From: a bacterium | Lineage (GTDB): Bacteria > Pseudomonadota > Alphaproteobacteria > Rhodobacterales > Rhodobacteraceae | Length of the DNA stretch: 64,000 nt | NCBI GenBank assembly: GCA_016124195.1 | Contig: WGOE01000003.1 | Span: 248,001-312,000, forward strand | Reading direction: 5' to 3' | Notes under the pieces: model-generated | Told to the model about the DNA's origin: nothing | Database searches by the model: none | Seen by the model: only the letters and a program-made list of their open reading frames with translations | Shown: positions 52,601 to 60,862 of the stretch, one piece after another | Numbering within the stretch: position 1 is the first letter of the stretch | How the letters are laid out: every line of letters begins with the position of its first letter | Translations under genes and position numbers: made by a program

Positions 52601-52729
52601 CTCTTGACGCTGTTCTTCCTGCCGGCGCTTTACGCCGCTTGGTTTGGCGTGCGGCGCGCGCCCGAGGTCGCGGACCCGCAGCCCTCGCCTGCCGAATTCA
52701 GCCAGATCTTGCCGCTTGCGGGCGAGTGA
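49622..52729 (+). CDS. RND-family efflux permease (TetR-controlled copy)
   Basis: 1035 residues, typical RND length, with GLLVDDAIISVEMMIVK in the first membrane bundle and ALAGMIMRNTVILVDQID in the second. It forms a pump with the adaptor encoded just upstream. Its divergence from a TetR gene and methyltransferase suggests export of an organic toxicant. The 164-base gap after it (52730-52893) holds no gene I can see. Confidence 0.93.
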   Translation: MRRFNLSLWSVSNRAVTLFLILIALAGGAYAYINLGRAEDPTFTIKTMVVQAVWPGATAQEMQDLVAEPMEKRIEELAELDYVRTYSRPGATVLQVQLKDSVHGAAASEAWYQVRKKIGDLRPNLPDGLIGPFFNDEYGDVFSAIYLLTGQGLSRADLKTYAENLQKRLLRVEDAAKVALIGDVKEKIYVEISPTRLATLGLSPKVIFDAISRQNAVTAAGAYATSADAIQVRVSGAPGSLQALRDLPIASGGQVFRLGDIADLRRAYEDPPTYLAFLNGAETVGVGVTMADGANVVRLGAALKAEVAAFKADLPVGVEVTQVSDQADVVSTAFEEFIHAFVEALVIVLAVSFLTLGLRTGIVVALSVPIVLAVVFTLMLTMGLNFDRITLGALIIALGLLVDDAIISVEMMIVKIEQGFDRLAAASAAWESTAFPMLTGTLVTAAGFLPVGLAKSTSGEYAGNIFWVVGLALIVSWFVAVIVTPYLGFVLLPKARVAHRDSYDSRTYRVLRRLINAALKARWLVIGLTVAALLAAGLGMGFVQQQFFPTSARPELFIETRMPEGSAIETTAKAVLAAEALVKGDPDVRYVSTYVGAGSPRFFFALNPALPDPSFALTVIMAKDAAARDRLRARIEAAVAAGAVPQARVRVDQIVFGPPVGFPVQFRVIGPDPLQVRQIAERVRAVMDANPHTIEPQLDWNEQAKTLQVVLDQDRIRALGLNTQDVADALRTLLSGVTVTQYREGTNLIDVVLRAPAADRSDPARLGDLTLLLPGGAAVPLTQLAHITYGFEEPILWRRNRDMALTVRADIVPGVQAPTVSAEIEPLLAPIVKTLPAGYRIETGGAVEESAKANIALFKVFPLMFVVMLTLLMLQLKSFSKLFLVFLTAPLGLIGAVGALLIFNAPFGFVALLGVIALAGMIMRNTVILVDQIDHDLAAGAAPWQAIVESTVRRARPVVLTALAAILAMIPLARSVFWGPMALSIMGGLIVATLLTLFFLPALYAAWFGVRRAPEVADPQPSPAEFSQILPLAGE

Positions 52730-52893
52730 TCCAACGACGGCGGGATGAATCAGGGCGCGACCTGGCGGCAAGAGCGAACCGCCCCGCAAAACCGCAAGAA
52801 TTCACAGCGCGCCGACAAAGCGGCTTGCGCCAGATCACGGTTGGCGCAAAGTCCGCAGCGCATGATCGTGCCTGACCACATTCGGAGCATCCG

Positions 52894-54150
52894 ATGCCGC
52901 AGATCGACTATTTCTCTCGACTGGCCGCGGCCCTTGCCATCGGGCTGATGGTCGGGATGGAACGGGGCTGGCAGTCGCGCGAAGGTGCGGGAGACAGCAG
53001 CGCTGCCGGTCTGCGCACATTCGGCCTGTCGGGCCTCATGGGCGGCATTTGCGGCGTGCTGAGCCCCGGCCTCGGACCGCAGATCATCGGCTTTGCCTTC
53101 ATCGCCTTCACGGCCGCCTTCGGGGCCTTCACCTGGCTGGAGGCGAAGGCGTTGGGCACGATCAGCGCCACCACCCTGATTGCCGGCATGCTGACCTTCC
53201 TCCTGGGCGTTCTGGCCGTCGTGGGCGATGTCACCATCGCCATCGCGGCGGCGGTCAGCATGACGGTCCTGCTGGCCCTGCGCACCCAACTGCACAGCTG
53301 GATCGCCACGGTCACCTGGGTTGAAATCCGGGCCGGGTTGATTCTGATGGTCATGTCCTTTCTGTTGCTGCCCATTCTGCCCGACCGCACCATCGACCCC
53401 TGGAATGCAGTCAACCTGCATGAGGTCTGGCTGCTGGCAGTCCTGATGGCGCTGATCTCGCTGATGGGCTACATCGCCGTGCGGATCTTTGGCGACCGGC
53501 TGGGCATTATCGTGACGGCAGCGGCCGGCGGGCTGGCCTCGTCCACCGCCACGACGCTGACGCTGTCGCGCCTGGGCCGGGATCAGCCCGGTGCCGTCAA
53601 CCTTTTGTCGGGTGGCATCATGATCAGCGGCGCCATCATGGCCATTCGGGTCGGCGTGATCGCCTCGATCCTGAACCCGGCCCTCTTGCCTTTGCTGATC
53701 GGGCCGCTGGGTGTGGCCACGTTGAGCATGGCCGCGATGGCCGGCCTTTATGTCTTTGTGATCGGCGGCAAGACGGCGGATGCCAAGGCCCCGCAACTGG
53801 CGATCCGCAACCCGCTGGAAGTGGCCACCTCACTGAAACTCGCGACCTTCATCGCGGTCGTGATGCTGGCGGCGGAACTGGTGCAACGCGTCTGGGGGGC
53901 CGGAGGCGTGCTGACCGTGGCAGCGATTTCGGGCGTGGCCGACGTCGATGCGATCACCCTGTCGATGGCACGCATGACCACGGCCAATGCGCTGGCGACC
54001 GAGGCGATCTTGCTGGCGGTGGCGGTCAATACCTTGTCGAAGGCCACAATGGCCGCCTGGTTTGGTGGACTTGCCGTGGGCCTGCGCATCTGGTTTGCCA
54101 GCGCCCTGGCCATCGCCGCGGCGGGGGCGGTGTTTGTCTGGCTCGGCTGA
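52894..54150 (+). CDS. MgtC/SapB-DUF4010 membrane protein
   Basis: 418 residues. The N-terminal MgtC/SapB-like part (FSRLAAALAIGLMVGMERGWQSREG, AGLRTFGLSGLMGG) is followed by a DUF4010 region with AAAGGLASSTATTLTLSRLGR and ISGVADVDAITLSMAR. Mostly membrane helices. MgtC-like proteins are tied to magnesium/phosphate homeostasis, but this two-part family has no known activity. It ends 9 bases from the convergent ClC gene. Confidence 0.85.
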   Translation: MPQIDYFSRLAAALAIGLMVGMERGWQSREGAGDSSAAGLRTFGLSGLMGGICGVLSPGLGPQIIGFAFIAFTAAFGAFTWLEAKALGTISATTLIAGMLTFLLGVLAVVGDVTIAIAAAVSMTVLLALRTQLHSWIATVTWVEIRAGLILMVMSFLLLPILPDRTIDPWNAVNLHEVWLLAVLMALISLMGYIAVRIFGDRLGIIVTAAAGGLASSTATTLTLSRLGRDQPGAVNLLSGGIMISGAIMAIRVGVIASILNPALLPLLIGPLGVATLSMAAMAGLYVFVIGGKTADAKAPQLAIRNPLEVATSLKLATFIAVVMLAAELVQRVWGAGGVLTVAAISGVADVDAITLSMARMTTANALATEAILLAVAVNTLSKATMAAWFGGLAVGLRIWFASALAIAAAGAVFVWLG

Positions 54151-54159
54151 GCCGCAGCC

Positions 54160-55974
54160 TCAGCGTTGCGGCATGCCCAATTCGTCGCGCCGGCGGTGTT
54201 CCAGTTCCTGGCTGTAGCGCCGCAGGCAAAAGGCCTCGGACAGCGACCCTATGACCTGCCGATCCACCCGATTGGCCAGGACCGGCAGGGTTTCGGCCTG
54301 AGCCCCGGAGAAGGTGTTGAGGATCATCTTGATATCATCGCCGGGCAGCAGGAAACTGCCCTGACCGGTGGCCAGATCGGCGACCAGCAGGCTGTCGGTC
54401 AGATCGTTGAGTTCGGGATCATAGGCCGCCGCAACGTCGATGATGCCGGCATAGCGTCCATGCGAATCGGTGGCAAAAAGCCATTTGGCGCTGCCCAGCG
54501 GGTAATTCTGCTTCAGGTCGGTCAGCGGCAGATTCAGGGGAATCGTCCGCGCATCCGTCCGCATCAGACGCGCGGCGGTCATCTCGGCGCTCCAGCCGAT
54601 GTCGAAGCCGCCCTTCACCGGCAGGCCGCGCAGATGGAACCGCCAGGTCGAGAAGGAATAACCGAAGGTCAGCCGCACCACGGTCGATGCGACCACGACG
54701 CCAACCAGCACCCCAAGGGTGACGACGAAATCTCCGGTCGCTTCCAGCACCAGAAAGACCATGGTGAAGGGCGCCCCGATGATGGCCGCGCCGACCGAGC
54801 CCATGCCCACCAGCACAAAGGCGGTGCGCGCCTCCAGATAGGCCGGGTCGAAATAGGCCAGCGCCTGCACCATCAGCGCCCCCAACAGGCAGCCTATGAA
54901 CAGAGAAGAGCTGAACAGACCGCCGCGGAACCCAGCCCCCAACGACGCCGACGAGGCGATGGCCTTGCCGATCAGCAAGGCCGCCAGCGGCAGCGCCGCC
55001 CAGTGCCGTTCCAGATGCCATTCGATCGCGCCATGTCCGCTGCCCAGCACCTGGGGCGAGCCGATGGCGATCACGCTCAAGGCCAGGCCCCCAAGCGCCG
55101 GGCGCAGCCAGGACGCAATCTTTGCCTTGCGCAGCGCCGCCTCCACCCAGGTGGCACCCTTCATGGTCAGCACCCCCAGCCCGGCCGCAAGCACGCCCAT
55201 CAACGCGAAAAGCAGGTAGAAGCTGTTCGGAATGACGAAGGGGCCCGCCACCTGAAACAGCGGCAAGCCAGAGCCCAGCAACCGCACCACCATCACGCCT
55301 GCAAGAGAGGCCGCCGTCACCGGCGCCAACAGTCGTGAGGTGTAGCTGCCGTGGATCAGTTCGAATCCGTAAAAGGCGCCAGCCAGGGGTGCGTTGAAGG
55401 CCGCCCCGATGGCCGCCGCCGCCCCGGCCGTGACCATGATCCGCTGATCCTCGCGCCGCAGCAGGAAATATTGGCCCACGGTCGAAAACAGGCCAGACCC
55501 CAGCTGGCTGTAGGCGGCCTCCATCCCGACAGATGCGCCGCAGGCATTCGACACCAGCGTCAGTCCGGTGATCCGCGTGCTGTCGCGCAAGGAAACCTGT
55601 CCGCCGTAAAGCGCATTCGCCTCGATCGGGTCGATCAGCTCGGTCGGGCGCCAGCGGTTCAGCGCATAAGTCACAAGGCCCAGCACCAGCCCGCCCAAGG
55701 CCGGCACCAAGGCCAGCCGGTAGGGGTCAAGCTGCGATTGCTCGCTGAGATAATCGCCATGATCGAGACCGAAGCTGAGCTGATGCAGCAGGGCCACCAG
55801 GTCGCGCAAGAACAACGTGACCAGCCCGACGGCCGCCCCAATTGCAGCCGACATGGCGATGCGCATCGCCTCGGAGTCGCGAACGCCGCGGCGCCGCTCC
55901 ATGCACCACAGCAAAAAGCCACGATGCAGGCGCCGCACTCGTCCCAGTTTTTCAGGCTGTTCGGCCGAGGACAT
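54160..55974 (-). CDS. ClC-family chloride channel/transporter with CBS region
   Basis: 604 residues from ATG 55974 (MSSAEQPEKLGRVRRL). The ClC selectivity segments are GASVGMEAAYSQLGS (in place of the usual GREGP), GAAFNAPLAGAFYGFE and GAGFRGGLFSSSLFIGCLLG. VGMGSVGAAIIGAPFTMVFLVLEATGDF is near the end of the membrane part. About 130 C-terminal residues are a CBS-like cytosolic domain. The ME in place of GREGP-type residues means channel versus exchanger behaviour cannot be inferred. Confidence 0.9.
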   Translation of the reverse strand: MSSAEQPEKLGRVRRLHRGFLLWCMERRRGVRDSEAMRIAMSAAIGAAVGLVTLFLRDLVALLHQLSFGLDHGDYLSEQSQLDPYRLALVPALGGLVLGLVTYALNRWRPTELIDPIEANALYGGQVSLRDSTRITGLTLVSNACGASVGMEAAYSQLGSGLFSTVGQYFLLRREDQRIMVTAGAAAAIGAAFNAPLAGAFYGFELIHGSYTSRLLAPVTAASLAGVMVVRLLGSGLPLFQVAGPFVIPNSFYLLFALMGVLAAGLGVLTMKGATWVEAALRKAKIASWLRPALGGLALSVIAIGSPQVLGSGHGAIEWHLERHWAALPLAALLIGKAIASSASLGAGFRGGLFSSSLFIGCLLGALMVQALAYFDPAYLEARTAFVLVGMGSVGAAIIGAPFTMVFLVLEATGDFVVTLGVLVGVVVASTVVRLTFGYSFSTWRFHLRGLPVKGGFDIGWSAEMTAARLMRTDARTIPLNLPLTDLKQNYPLGSAKWLFATDSHGRYAGIIDVAAAYDPELNDLTDSLLVADLATGQGSFLLPGDDIKMILNTFSGAQAETLPVLANRVDRQVIGSLSEAFCLRRYSQELEHRRRDELGMPQR

Positions 55975-56061
55975 CTTTTGGCTCCACGCTACTTGGGCCC
56001 ATAGTGCGGCCCTGCCCGCGTGATGCAAGCGGTCTTGTCCACGCTTCCCAGCCAATTGACC

Positions 56062-56100
56062 AAAAAATGCGGGCCGGGCGGGCAGATGCCGCCCGGCCCG
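56062..56100 (-). terminator. Strong intrinsic terminator of the binding-protein gene
   Basis: A perfect 12-bp GC stem (56070-56081 with 56089-56100) with a 7-base loop, then on the minus strand a run of six T (56067-56062). It lies 5 bases past the binding-protein stop. Confidence 0.88.
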
Positions 56101-56105
56101 AGGGA

Positions 56106-57353
56106 TTATTTCACCTTGGCCTTGATCGCCTCGACATCCGCTGTGGTCATCTCGCCCACCGTGGTCACCTTGCCATCGACGATCTGCCACAGCCGGAACG
56201 GGCCCGCGATATCGCCATATTGGTCAAAGGCCACCGGCCCGATGACACCTTCATAGCGGATCGGCTTGCCAGCCTTGATCAGCGCGAGGGCCTTGGCGAA
56301 TTCGTCCTTGCCGGCGTGGATCACCTCGCCTGCCGGGTCCACCGCCTTGCGGATTGCGTCGGGAAGCTTGGCCGCATCCGGCCCGCCGGCAATGGCGATG
56401 GCGAGCCCGACCAGCGCACCCGCGTCATAGCTGCGGTCTGCCGCCGGCGCCGCCGGGTCAATCCCGGAAAACGCCTTGTAATTGGCGTTGAAGTAGTCGG
56501 TCGAGGCCGAGGCGACCGTCCCCGACGAGGTGCCGAAGGCGTTGCCCAGATATTCCTTGCCCACGGCATTGATGAAGTCATCGCTGTTCATGCCGTCGTT
56601 CAGCAGGAACTTCTGTACGCCACCCTGCGATACCCAGGCCCGCGCAATCGTCGCACCATCCACCGGGTCAGAGATCAGGTACAAGGCATCCGGCGAGCCC
56701 GCCATCGCCGCGGTGACTTCCGAAGCATAGTCGGATTGCTTGGCGTTGTAGGGCGTGACCGAAACCACCTCGCCGCCCAGCGCCTTGTAGGGATCGGTGA
56801 ACTCCTTGACGAGGTTCACCCCGAAGTCATTGTTCTGGTGGATGATCGCGATCTTCTTGAAGCCGTTGTCGATGGCGAACTTGGCTGCCGCCACCCCTTG
56901 CAGCGCGTCCGAGGTGATGGTGCGGAAGAAGACGCCGTTGGTCTTGCCCTCGCGCCCCAGCGCGGTCAGCGTCGGCGAGGAAGATGCCGGCGAGACTTGC
57001 AGCACCTTGGCCGGTGCCGTGACAGAGGTCAGGATCGGAATCGACATCGGGCTGATGATGCCGCCGATGATCGCCGGGACCTTCTTGACCTGCACCAGTT
57101 GCGTCGCCGCATCCACGGCCACGTTGGCCTGGGTCTGGCTGTCGCGCGTGTCGGTCTTGAGCGTGCAGCCCGCCACGCCGCCCGCGTCGTTCAGGTCGCG
57201 GAAGGCCATCTCGACCGACTTGGCCCCGGCCTGACCATAGGCGCCCGCCTCGCCGGTCAGTTCCAGCACCAGGCCGACAGTGATGTCGCAGGCAAAGGAC
57301 GTGCCCGGCACAAGGGCCAGGGCCGCCACGGTCGCAAGCAGAATGTTCTTCAT
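56106..57353 (-). CDS. Periplasmic substrate-binding protein of a branched-chain-type ABC transporter
   Basis: 415 residues with a signal peptide (MKNILLATVAALALVPGTSFA) and type 1 periplasmic-binding fold. CDITVGLVLELTGEAGAYGQAGAKSVEMAFRDLND and VPAIIGGIISPMSIPILTSVTAPAKVLQVSPASSSP are LivJ-like. It probably feeds the LivGFHM-type transporter encoded about 2.7 kb away on the other strand. It lies downstream of the AKR gene by 78 bases and has its own terminator, so it may also be expressed separately at a higher level. The ligand is not readable. Confidence 0.92.
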   Translation of the reverse strand: MKNILLATVAALALVPGTSFACDITVGLVLELTGEAGAYGQAGAKSVEMAFRDLNDAGGVAGCTLKTDTRDSQTQANVAVDAATQLVQVKKVPAIIGGIISPMSIPILTSVTAPAKVLQVSPASSSPTLTALGREGKTNGVFFRTITSDALQGVAAAKFAIDNGFKKIAIIHQNNDFGVNLVKEFTDPYKALGGEVVSVTPYNAKQSDYASEVTAAMAGSPDALYLISDPVDGATIARAWVSQGGVQKFLLNDGMNSDDFINAVGKEYLGNAFGTSSGTVASASTDYFNANYKAFSGIDPAAPAADRSYDAGALVGLAIAIAGGPDAAKLPDAIRKAVDPAGEVIHAGKDEFAKALALIKAGKPIRYEGVIGPVAFDQYGDIAGPFRLWQIVDGKVTTVGEMTTADVEAIKAKVK

Positions 57354-57431
57354 GGATATTCCTCACTCTTGTTGGGTCACGCCCTTGGTTTTCTCTCCAC
57401 CGGGCTGGGCCTGCCCGGCGGATATCGACTC

Positions 57432-58484
57432 TCAGCTTTTCGCGTTGAGATTGTACTTCATGATGCTGCCATGCCGCCCGGTGCGGTCACGCTCCAACGT
57501 ATAGGTGTCGCCTTCGGGCACCCGGCCCTGCGCCTGCACGGCGGCGATCTCGGCCCGGTCCTGACCGGTGAGGCGCAGTTCGGAAATTGCGAGGTTGCGT
57601 GCCAGATGGCTGCGGTTCCGTGCGCCAACAATCACCGCCGCCACTCCCGGCTTGCCCAGCATGGCGGCGCTGGCCACCGTGGCAATGTCCGATCCGTGCC
57701 GGTCGGCAATCTTGCGCAGGGTGCCGAGCAGGGCCTGGAACAGGTCCCACCCGCCAAAATCGTCGATGATCAGTTTGTATTTGGTGAGCGAGCGGTTTTC
57801 CAAAGGCTCCTGCGGCTCGGACTGGCCCAACCAGCGGTCACCCAGAAAGCCGCCTGCCACCGTGCCATAGCACAAAAGCCACATGTCATTGTCCTGCGCG
57901 ACCTTGGCGAGCGTCCGCTCTGGCCGCGCATCGAGCAGGGAATATTGCACCTGCATCGAGGTCAGCGGCACGCCTGACCGCAAGATCTCCAGCGTCCGGG
58001 CCGTGTCGAAATTGGTGCCGCTGACATTGGCGACCTTGCCTTCCAGCCGCAATTCGTTCAGCCAGCCGATGGCATCCAGATAGCGCGGCACCTCGTAATC
58101 CCACCAATGGAACTGTACGAGATCAAGCCGCTCCGCCTTCAGGCGCGACAGGGATGTATCGACGATTCCGCTGATATAGTCTCGATTGACCGTGGCAAGC
58201 CGGGCCAGATCGGGCACCAGTTTGGTATGAACCTTGACCCGCGCCAGTGCCTCGGCTCCGTGGCGCCGGGCATACTCGACCCGAAAGGCGCCGATCAGTT
58301 CCTCGACCCCGGTGTAGATGTCGGCACAGTCGAAAGTGGTGATCCCGGCCTCGGCAAAGGCGATCATATCCTCGACGGCCTCAGCCCCATCGACGGGCCC
58401 ATGCCCGCCCGCCAGTTGCCAGCCGCCGCGGATCACGCGGCTGATCTCATGCCCCGGCCTCAAGGTGATGCGTTCTACGGTCAT
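57432..58484 (-). CDS. Aldo/keto reductase family protein
   Basis: 350 residues. FDCADIYTGVEELIGAF holds the catalytic Asp/Tyr of the AKR fold. Lys is in VKVHTKL and His in LVQFHWWDYEV, completing the tetrad pattern. Later AVIVGARNRSHLARNL is the NADPH-binding segment. It overlaps the upstream TIGR04076 gene by 4 bases (ATGA). The adjacent DUF3830, TIGR04076 and transporter genes suggest catabolism of an imported compound; the carbonyl or alcohol substrate is unknown. Confidence 0.88.
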   Translation of the reverse strand: MTVERITLRPGHEISRVIRGGWQLAGGHGPVDGAEAVEDMIAFAEAGITTFDCADIYTGVEELIGAFRVEYARRHGAEALARVKVHTKLVPDLARLATVNRDYISGIVDTSLSRLKAERLDLVQFHWWDYEVPRYLDAIGWLNELRLEGKVANVSGTNFDTARTLEILRSGVPLTSMQVQYSLLDARPERTLAKVAQDNDMWLLCYGTVAGGFLGDRWLGQSEPQEPLENRSLTKYKLIIDDFGGWDLFQALLGTLRKIADRHGSDIATVASAAMLGKPGVAAVIVGARNRSHLARNLAISELRLTGQDRAEIAAVQAQGRVPEGDTYTLERDRTGRHGSIMKYNLNAKS

Positions 58485-58819
58485 GGCGCCTCCGGCAAGG
58501 GTACTGCGGTCGTCTCGGCATGGGAAAAGCTGCGCTTGCCGATCCGGGTGATCTTCAGCCGCGACGGGCAGTTCGGGTCCGGGCAGGCGATCTCGGCATC
58601 CGAGGTCATCCAGTCGTTCGGATGCGTCATGCGCTGCTTGGCGGCCAGCAGGGGCAAAACCGACGAGAGCGAGTAGATCGAAAAGCTTTGTCCTGGCGGC
58701 AGGTACAACTGTTCGCCGCGCAGTTCAAACCAGTCACCGGCCTTGCCGCAGTAGATCCTGGCGCCCTCGGGGGCCACGATCTCGACCCGCAGATCATAAA
58801 GCTCGAAACTGTCGTCCAT
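58481..58819 (-). CDS. TIGR04076-family small protein
   Basis: 112 residues from ATG 58819. YDLRVEIVAPEGARIYCGKAGDWFEL, CPDPNCPSRLKITR and the spacing of cysteines fit TIGR04076, small cytosolic proteins of unknown role often next to oxidoreductases. Its ATG overlaps the DUF3830 stop (TGATG) and its stop overlaps the AKR start, so the three genes are tightly translated together. Confidence 0.75.
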   Translation of the reverse strand: MDDSFELYDLRVEIVAPEGARIYCGKAGDWFELRGEQLYLPPGQSFSIYSLSSVLPLLAAKQRMTHPNDWMTSDAEIACPDPNCPSRLKITRIGKRSFSHAETTAVPLPEAP

Positions 58820-59292
58820 CACGCCTCCAGCGAAAAGGTGACGTCGCAGGCGCCGGACCGTCTGATCCGCCCGCAGGCCTCGGCCAGGGCCGGCACATCG
58901 CGGACCCGCGCCACCACCGACCCGGCCAGCCAGCCGATCGGAAACAGCATCCGCGCGCCGGGGCCGTAGAACAGGCCAATGTCGAACACCGGGTCCGGCC
59001 CGCCACCCCACATCCGCGCGGGCACATAGGCCAGCACGACGTCACCCGGTTGCGGATGGATCGTCGCATTTTCAGCCGGCAGGGCCTGCGCATACTCCGC
59101 GCCGATCAGATGCGCGGCGGGCACCGGGCAGGAAATCTCGGGCCCCGTCCACATCGCGTGAATGCCCGGCACAACACGCGGGCTTTCAAGGTAACGCCGC
59201 AGGAACGCGACATTGGCCGGCGCCTTCGCCTCCAAGAGGTCGGCCACAACGTCGAGGCCCGAGGCCAGCGATTGAATGCGCAATGCGGTCAT
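58819..59292 (-). CDS. DUF3830 (cyclophilin-like fold) protein
   Basis: 157 residues. PVPAAHLIGAEYAQALPAENATIHPQPGDVVLAYVPARMWGGG and IGLFYGPGARMLFPIGWLAGSVVARV match DUF3830, which shares the cyclophilin-like barrel of the allophanate-hydrolase/5-oxoprolinase class. No enzymatic role is assigned to it. It overlaps the GntR stop by 4 bases and the TIGR04076 start by 1 base. It is a likely metabolic gene for the compound sensed by the GntR regulator. Confidence 0.78.
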   Translation of the reverse strand: MTALRIQSLASGLDVVADLLEAKAPANVAFLRRYLESPRVVPGIHAMWTGPEISCPVPAAHLIGAEYAQALPAENATIHPQPGDVVLAYVPARMWGGGPDPVFDIGLFYGPGARMLFPIGWLAGSVVARVRDVPALAEACGRIRRSGACDVTFSLEA

Positions 59293-59984
59293 GCCGCCTC
59301 CTTGCCAAGTTTGTCCTTGAGATAGGCGAAAGGCCGGCTGATGTCGGCCACCAAAGCCAGCCGCGCCGCTGGTCCGTCACCCATTTCAAGCGCGCGGACG
59401 ATATCATGGTGGAATCGTGCCGCATCCTGCGCCCCGGCTTCCGAAAAGGCGAAGATGGCCGCCCGCGTGAAAGGCCCCGATTGCAGCCACAGGCTTTCGA
59501 TCATCGGCAACAGGATCGTGGATCCGCAGGCCCGGTAAATCTCGAAGTGGAAGGCCTGGTTCAGCGCGGCCTCACGGTCCACGGTTTCGGGGTTGCCGCC
59601 CAGCCGCATCTCTTCCCATTCGACCATGATCGCGCGGATGGTGGTCAGCAGCGCAGGAGTCACGCGGGCGGCCGCCAACGTGATCGCCTCGCCCTCGATC
59701 AGGATACGGGCGCGCAGCAGATCCTCGATCCGCTCCAGCGTGACCGGCGGCACCCGAATCGAACGGTTCGGCAGCATTTCCACCGCGCGTTCGGTGATCA
59801 GCCGGCCCAGCGCATCGCGCACCGGCATGGTCGAGGTCATCAGCGCATCGGCCAGCTGCCGGATCGTCAGCACCTGTCCGGGCGCGAAAAGGCCGCCGAT
59901 CAGGGCGCGGCGCAATTCGCCATAGACCCGGTCCTGCACCGTATCGCGCCCCACCGGAGCCAATCCTGCCGCCGCTTCCGCCAT
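59289..59984 (-). CDS. GntR-family transcriptional regulator, FCD type
   Basis: 231 residues. The winged helix (VYGELRRALIGGLFAPGQVLTIRQLADALMTSTMPVRDALGRLITERAVEMLPNRSIRVPP) is followed by an all-helical FCD ligand domain (LLRARILIEGEAITLAA, HFEIYRACGSTILLPMIESLW, FHHDIVRALEMGD). FCD regulators usually sense organic acids. It heads the minus-strand unit and is divergent from the ABC transporter; two TGTGATCA-type sites are in the gap. Confidence 0.93.
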   Translation of the reverse strand: MAEAAAGLAPVGRDTVQDRVYGELRRALIGGLFAPGQVLTIRQLADALMTSTMPVRDALGRLITERAVEMLPNRSIRVPPVTLERIEDLLRARILIEGEAITLAAARVTPALLTTIRAIMVEWEEMRLGGNPETVDREAALNQAFHFEIYRACGSTILLPMIESLWLQSGPFTRAAIFAFSEAGAQDAARFHHDIVRALEMGDGPAARLALVADISRPFAYLKDKLGKEAA

Positions 59985-60046
59985 CGCATCCCCGATTTCC
60001 GACCCGAATTCCGAATCGTCTTGCGAGATGGATTAGACGCTCCTAC

Positions 60047-60071
60047 TGTGATCAAATCAAGTGTGATCACA
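60047..60071. promoter_or_regulatory. Candidate GntR operator pair
   Basis: TGTGATCAAA (60047-60056) and TGTGATCACA (60062-60071, a perfect palindrome) lie in the 107-base divergent gap, 15 bases apart. FCD regulators bind such short palindromes. Confidence 0.55.
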
Positions 60072-60091
60072 GATCAAACTTCAGGAACAGC

Positions 60092-60862
60092 ATGAGCCAG
60101 ATGGTCCTAGAGGCGCGCAATCTGACCAAACGCTTCGGCGGACTGGCCGCGGTCGATACGATGTCGCTGGCGGCCGCCCCGGGTGAGATCCTTGGACTGA
60201 TCGGCCCGAACGGGGCGGGAAAGACCACGATGTTCGATCTGCTGGCCGGGTCGGTTTCGCCGTCGGGCGGGTCGATCCACCTGATGGGACAGGACATCAC
60301 TCACGCGCCCGCGCATCGGCGCCTGTCGGCTGGCATGGGCCGCACCTTCCAGATCCCACGCCCCTTTCCGGAACTGACCTTGCTGGAGAACATGATGCTG
60401 GCCCGCCAGGATCAAACCGGAGAGCGGTTCTGGGCCAATTTCACCGCGCCGCGCCGCGTCGCCGCCGAAGAGCGTGCCGCGCGGGACAAGGCCATGGCGC
60501 TTCTGGATCTTGTGGCGCTGTCACGGCTGGCGCGGGATCCGGCCCGCATCCTGTCAGGCGGCCAGCGCAAGCTCTTGGAACTTGCGCGCGTGATGATGGC
60601 GGACCCCAAGGTGGTTCTGCTGGACGAACCCGCTGCCGGCGTGAACCCCGCCCTGCTGGAGGTTCTGATCGCCCGCATCCAGACCATCAACGCCACGGGC
60701 GTCACCTTCGTCCTGATCGAGCACAACATCGACATGGTCACGCGACTGTGCCACCGCATCATCGTCATGGCGCAGGGATCGCTGCTGTTCGCGGGCAAGC
60801 CGGACGAAGTTGCCCGCAACCCGCGCGTCATTGAGGCCTATCTGGGCGGGGCCGCGGCATGA
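60092..60862 (+). CDS. ABC transporter ATPase, LivG type
   Basis: 256 residues. Walker A GPNGAGKTT, signature LSGGQRKLLELARVM and Walker B VVLLDEPAAGVNP are intact. FGGLAAVDTMSLAAAPGEILGLIG and RTFQIPRPFPELTLLENMML are LivG-like. First gene of a five-gene plus-strand unit with consecutive 4-base overlaps. Family role: import of branched-chain amino acids, amides or aromatic acids. Confidence 0.95.
   Translation: MSQMVLEARNLTKRFGGLAAVDTMSLAAAPGEILGLIGPNGAGKTTMFDLLAGSVSPSGGSIHLMGQDITHAPAHRRLSAGMGRTFQIPRPFPELTLLENMMLARQDQTGERFWANFTAPRRVAAEERAARDKAMALLDLVALSRLARDPARILSGGQRKLLELARVMMADPKVVLLDEPAAGVNPALLEVLIARIQTINATGVTFVLIEHNIDMVTRLCHRIIVMAQGSLLFAGKPDEVARNPRVIEAYLGGAAA

Noticed and set aside
42681-52729. 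The two adaptor-RND pairs as a recent tandem duplication
   Set aside because: The proteins differ throughout in sequence and length (1070 versus 1035 residues) and have different regulators, so they are separate systems.
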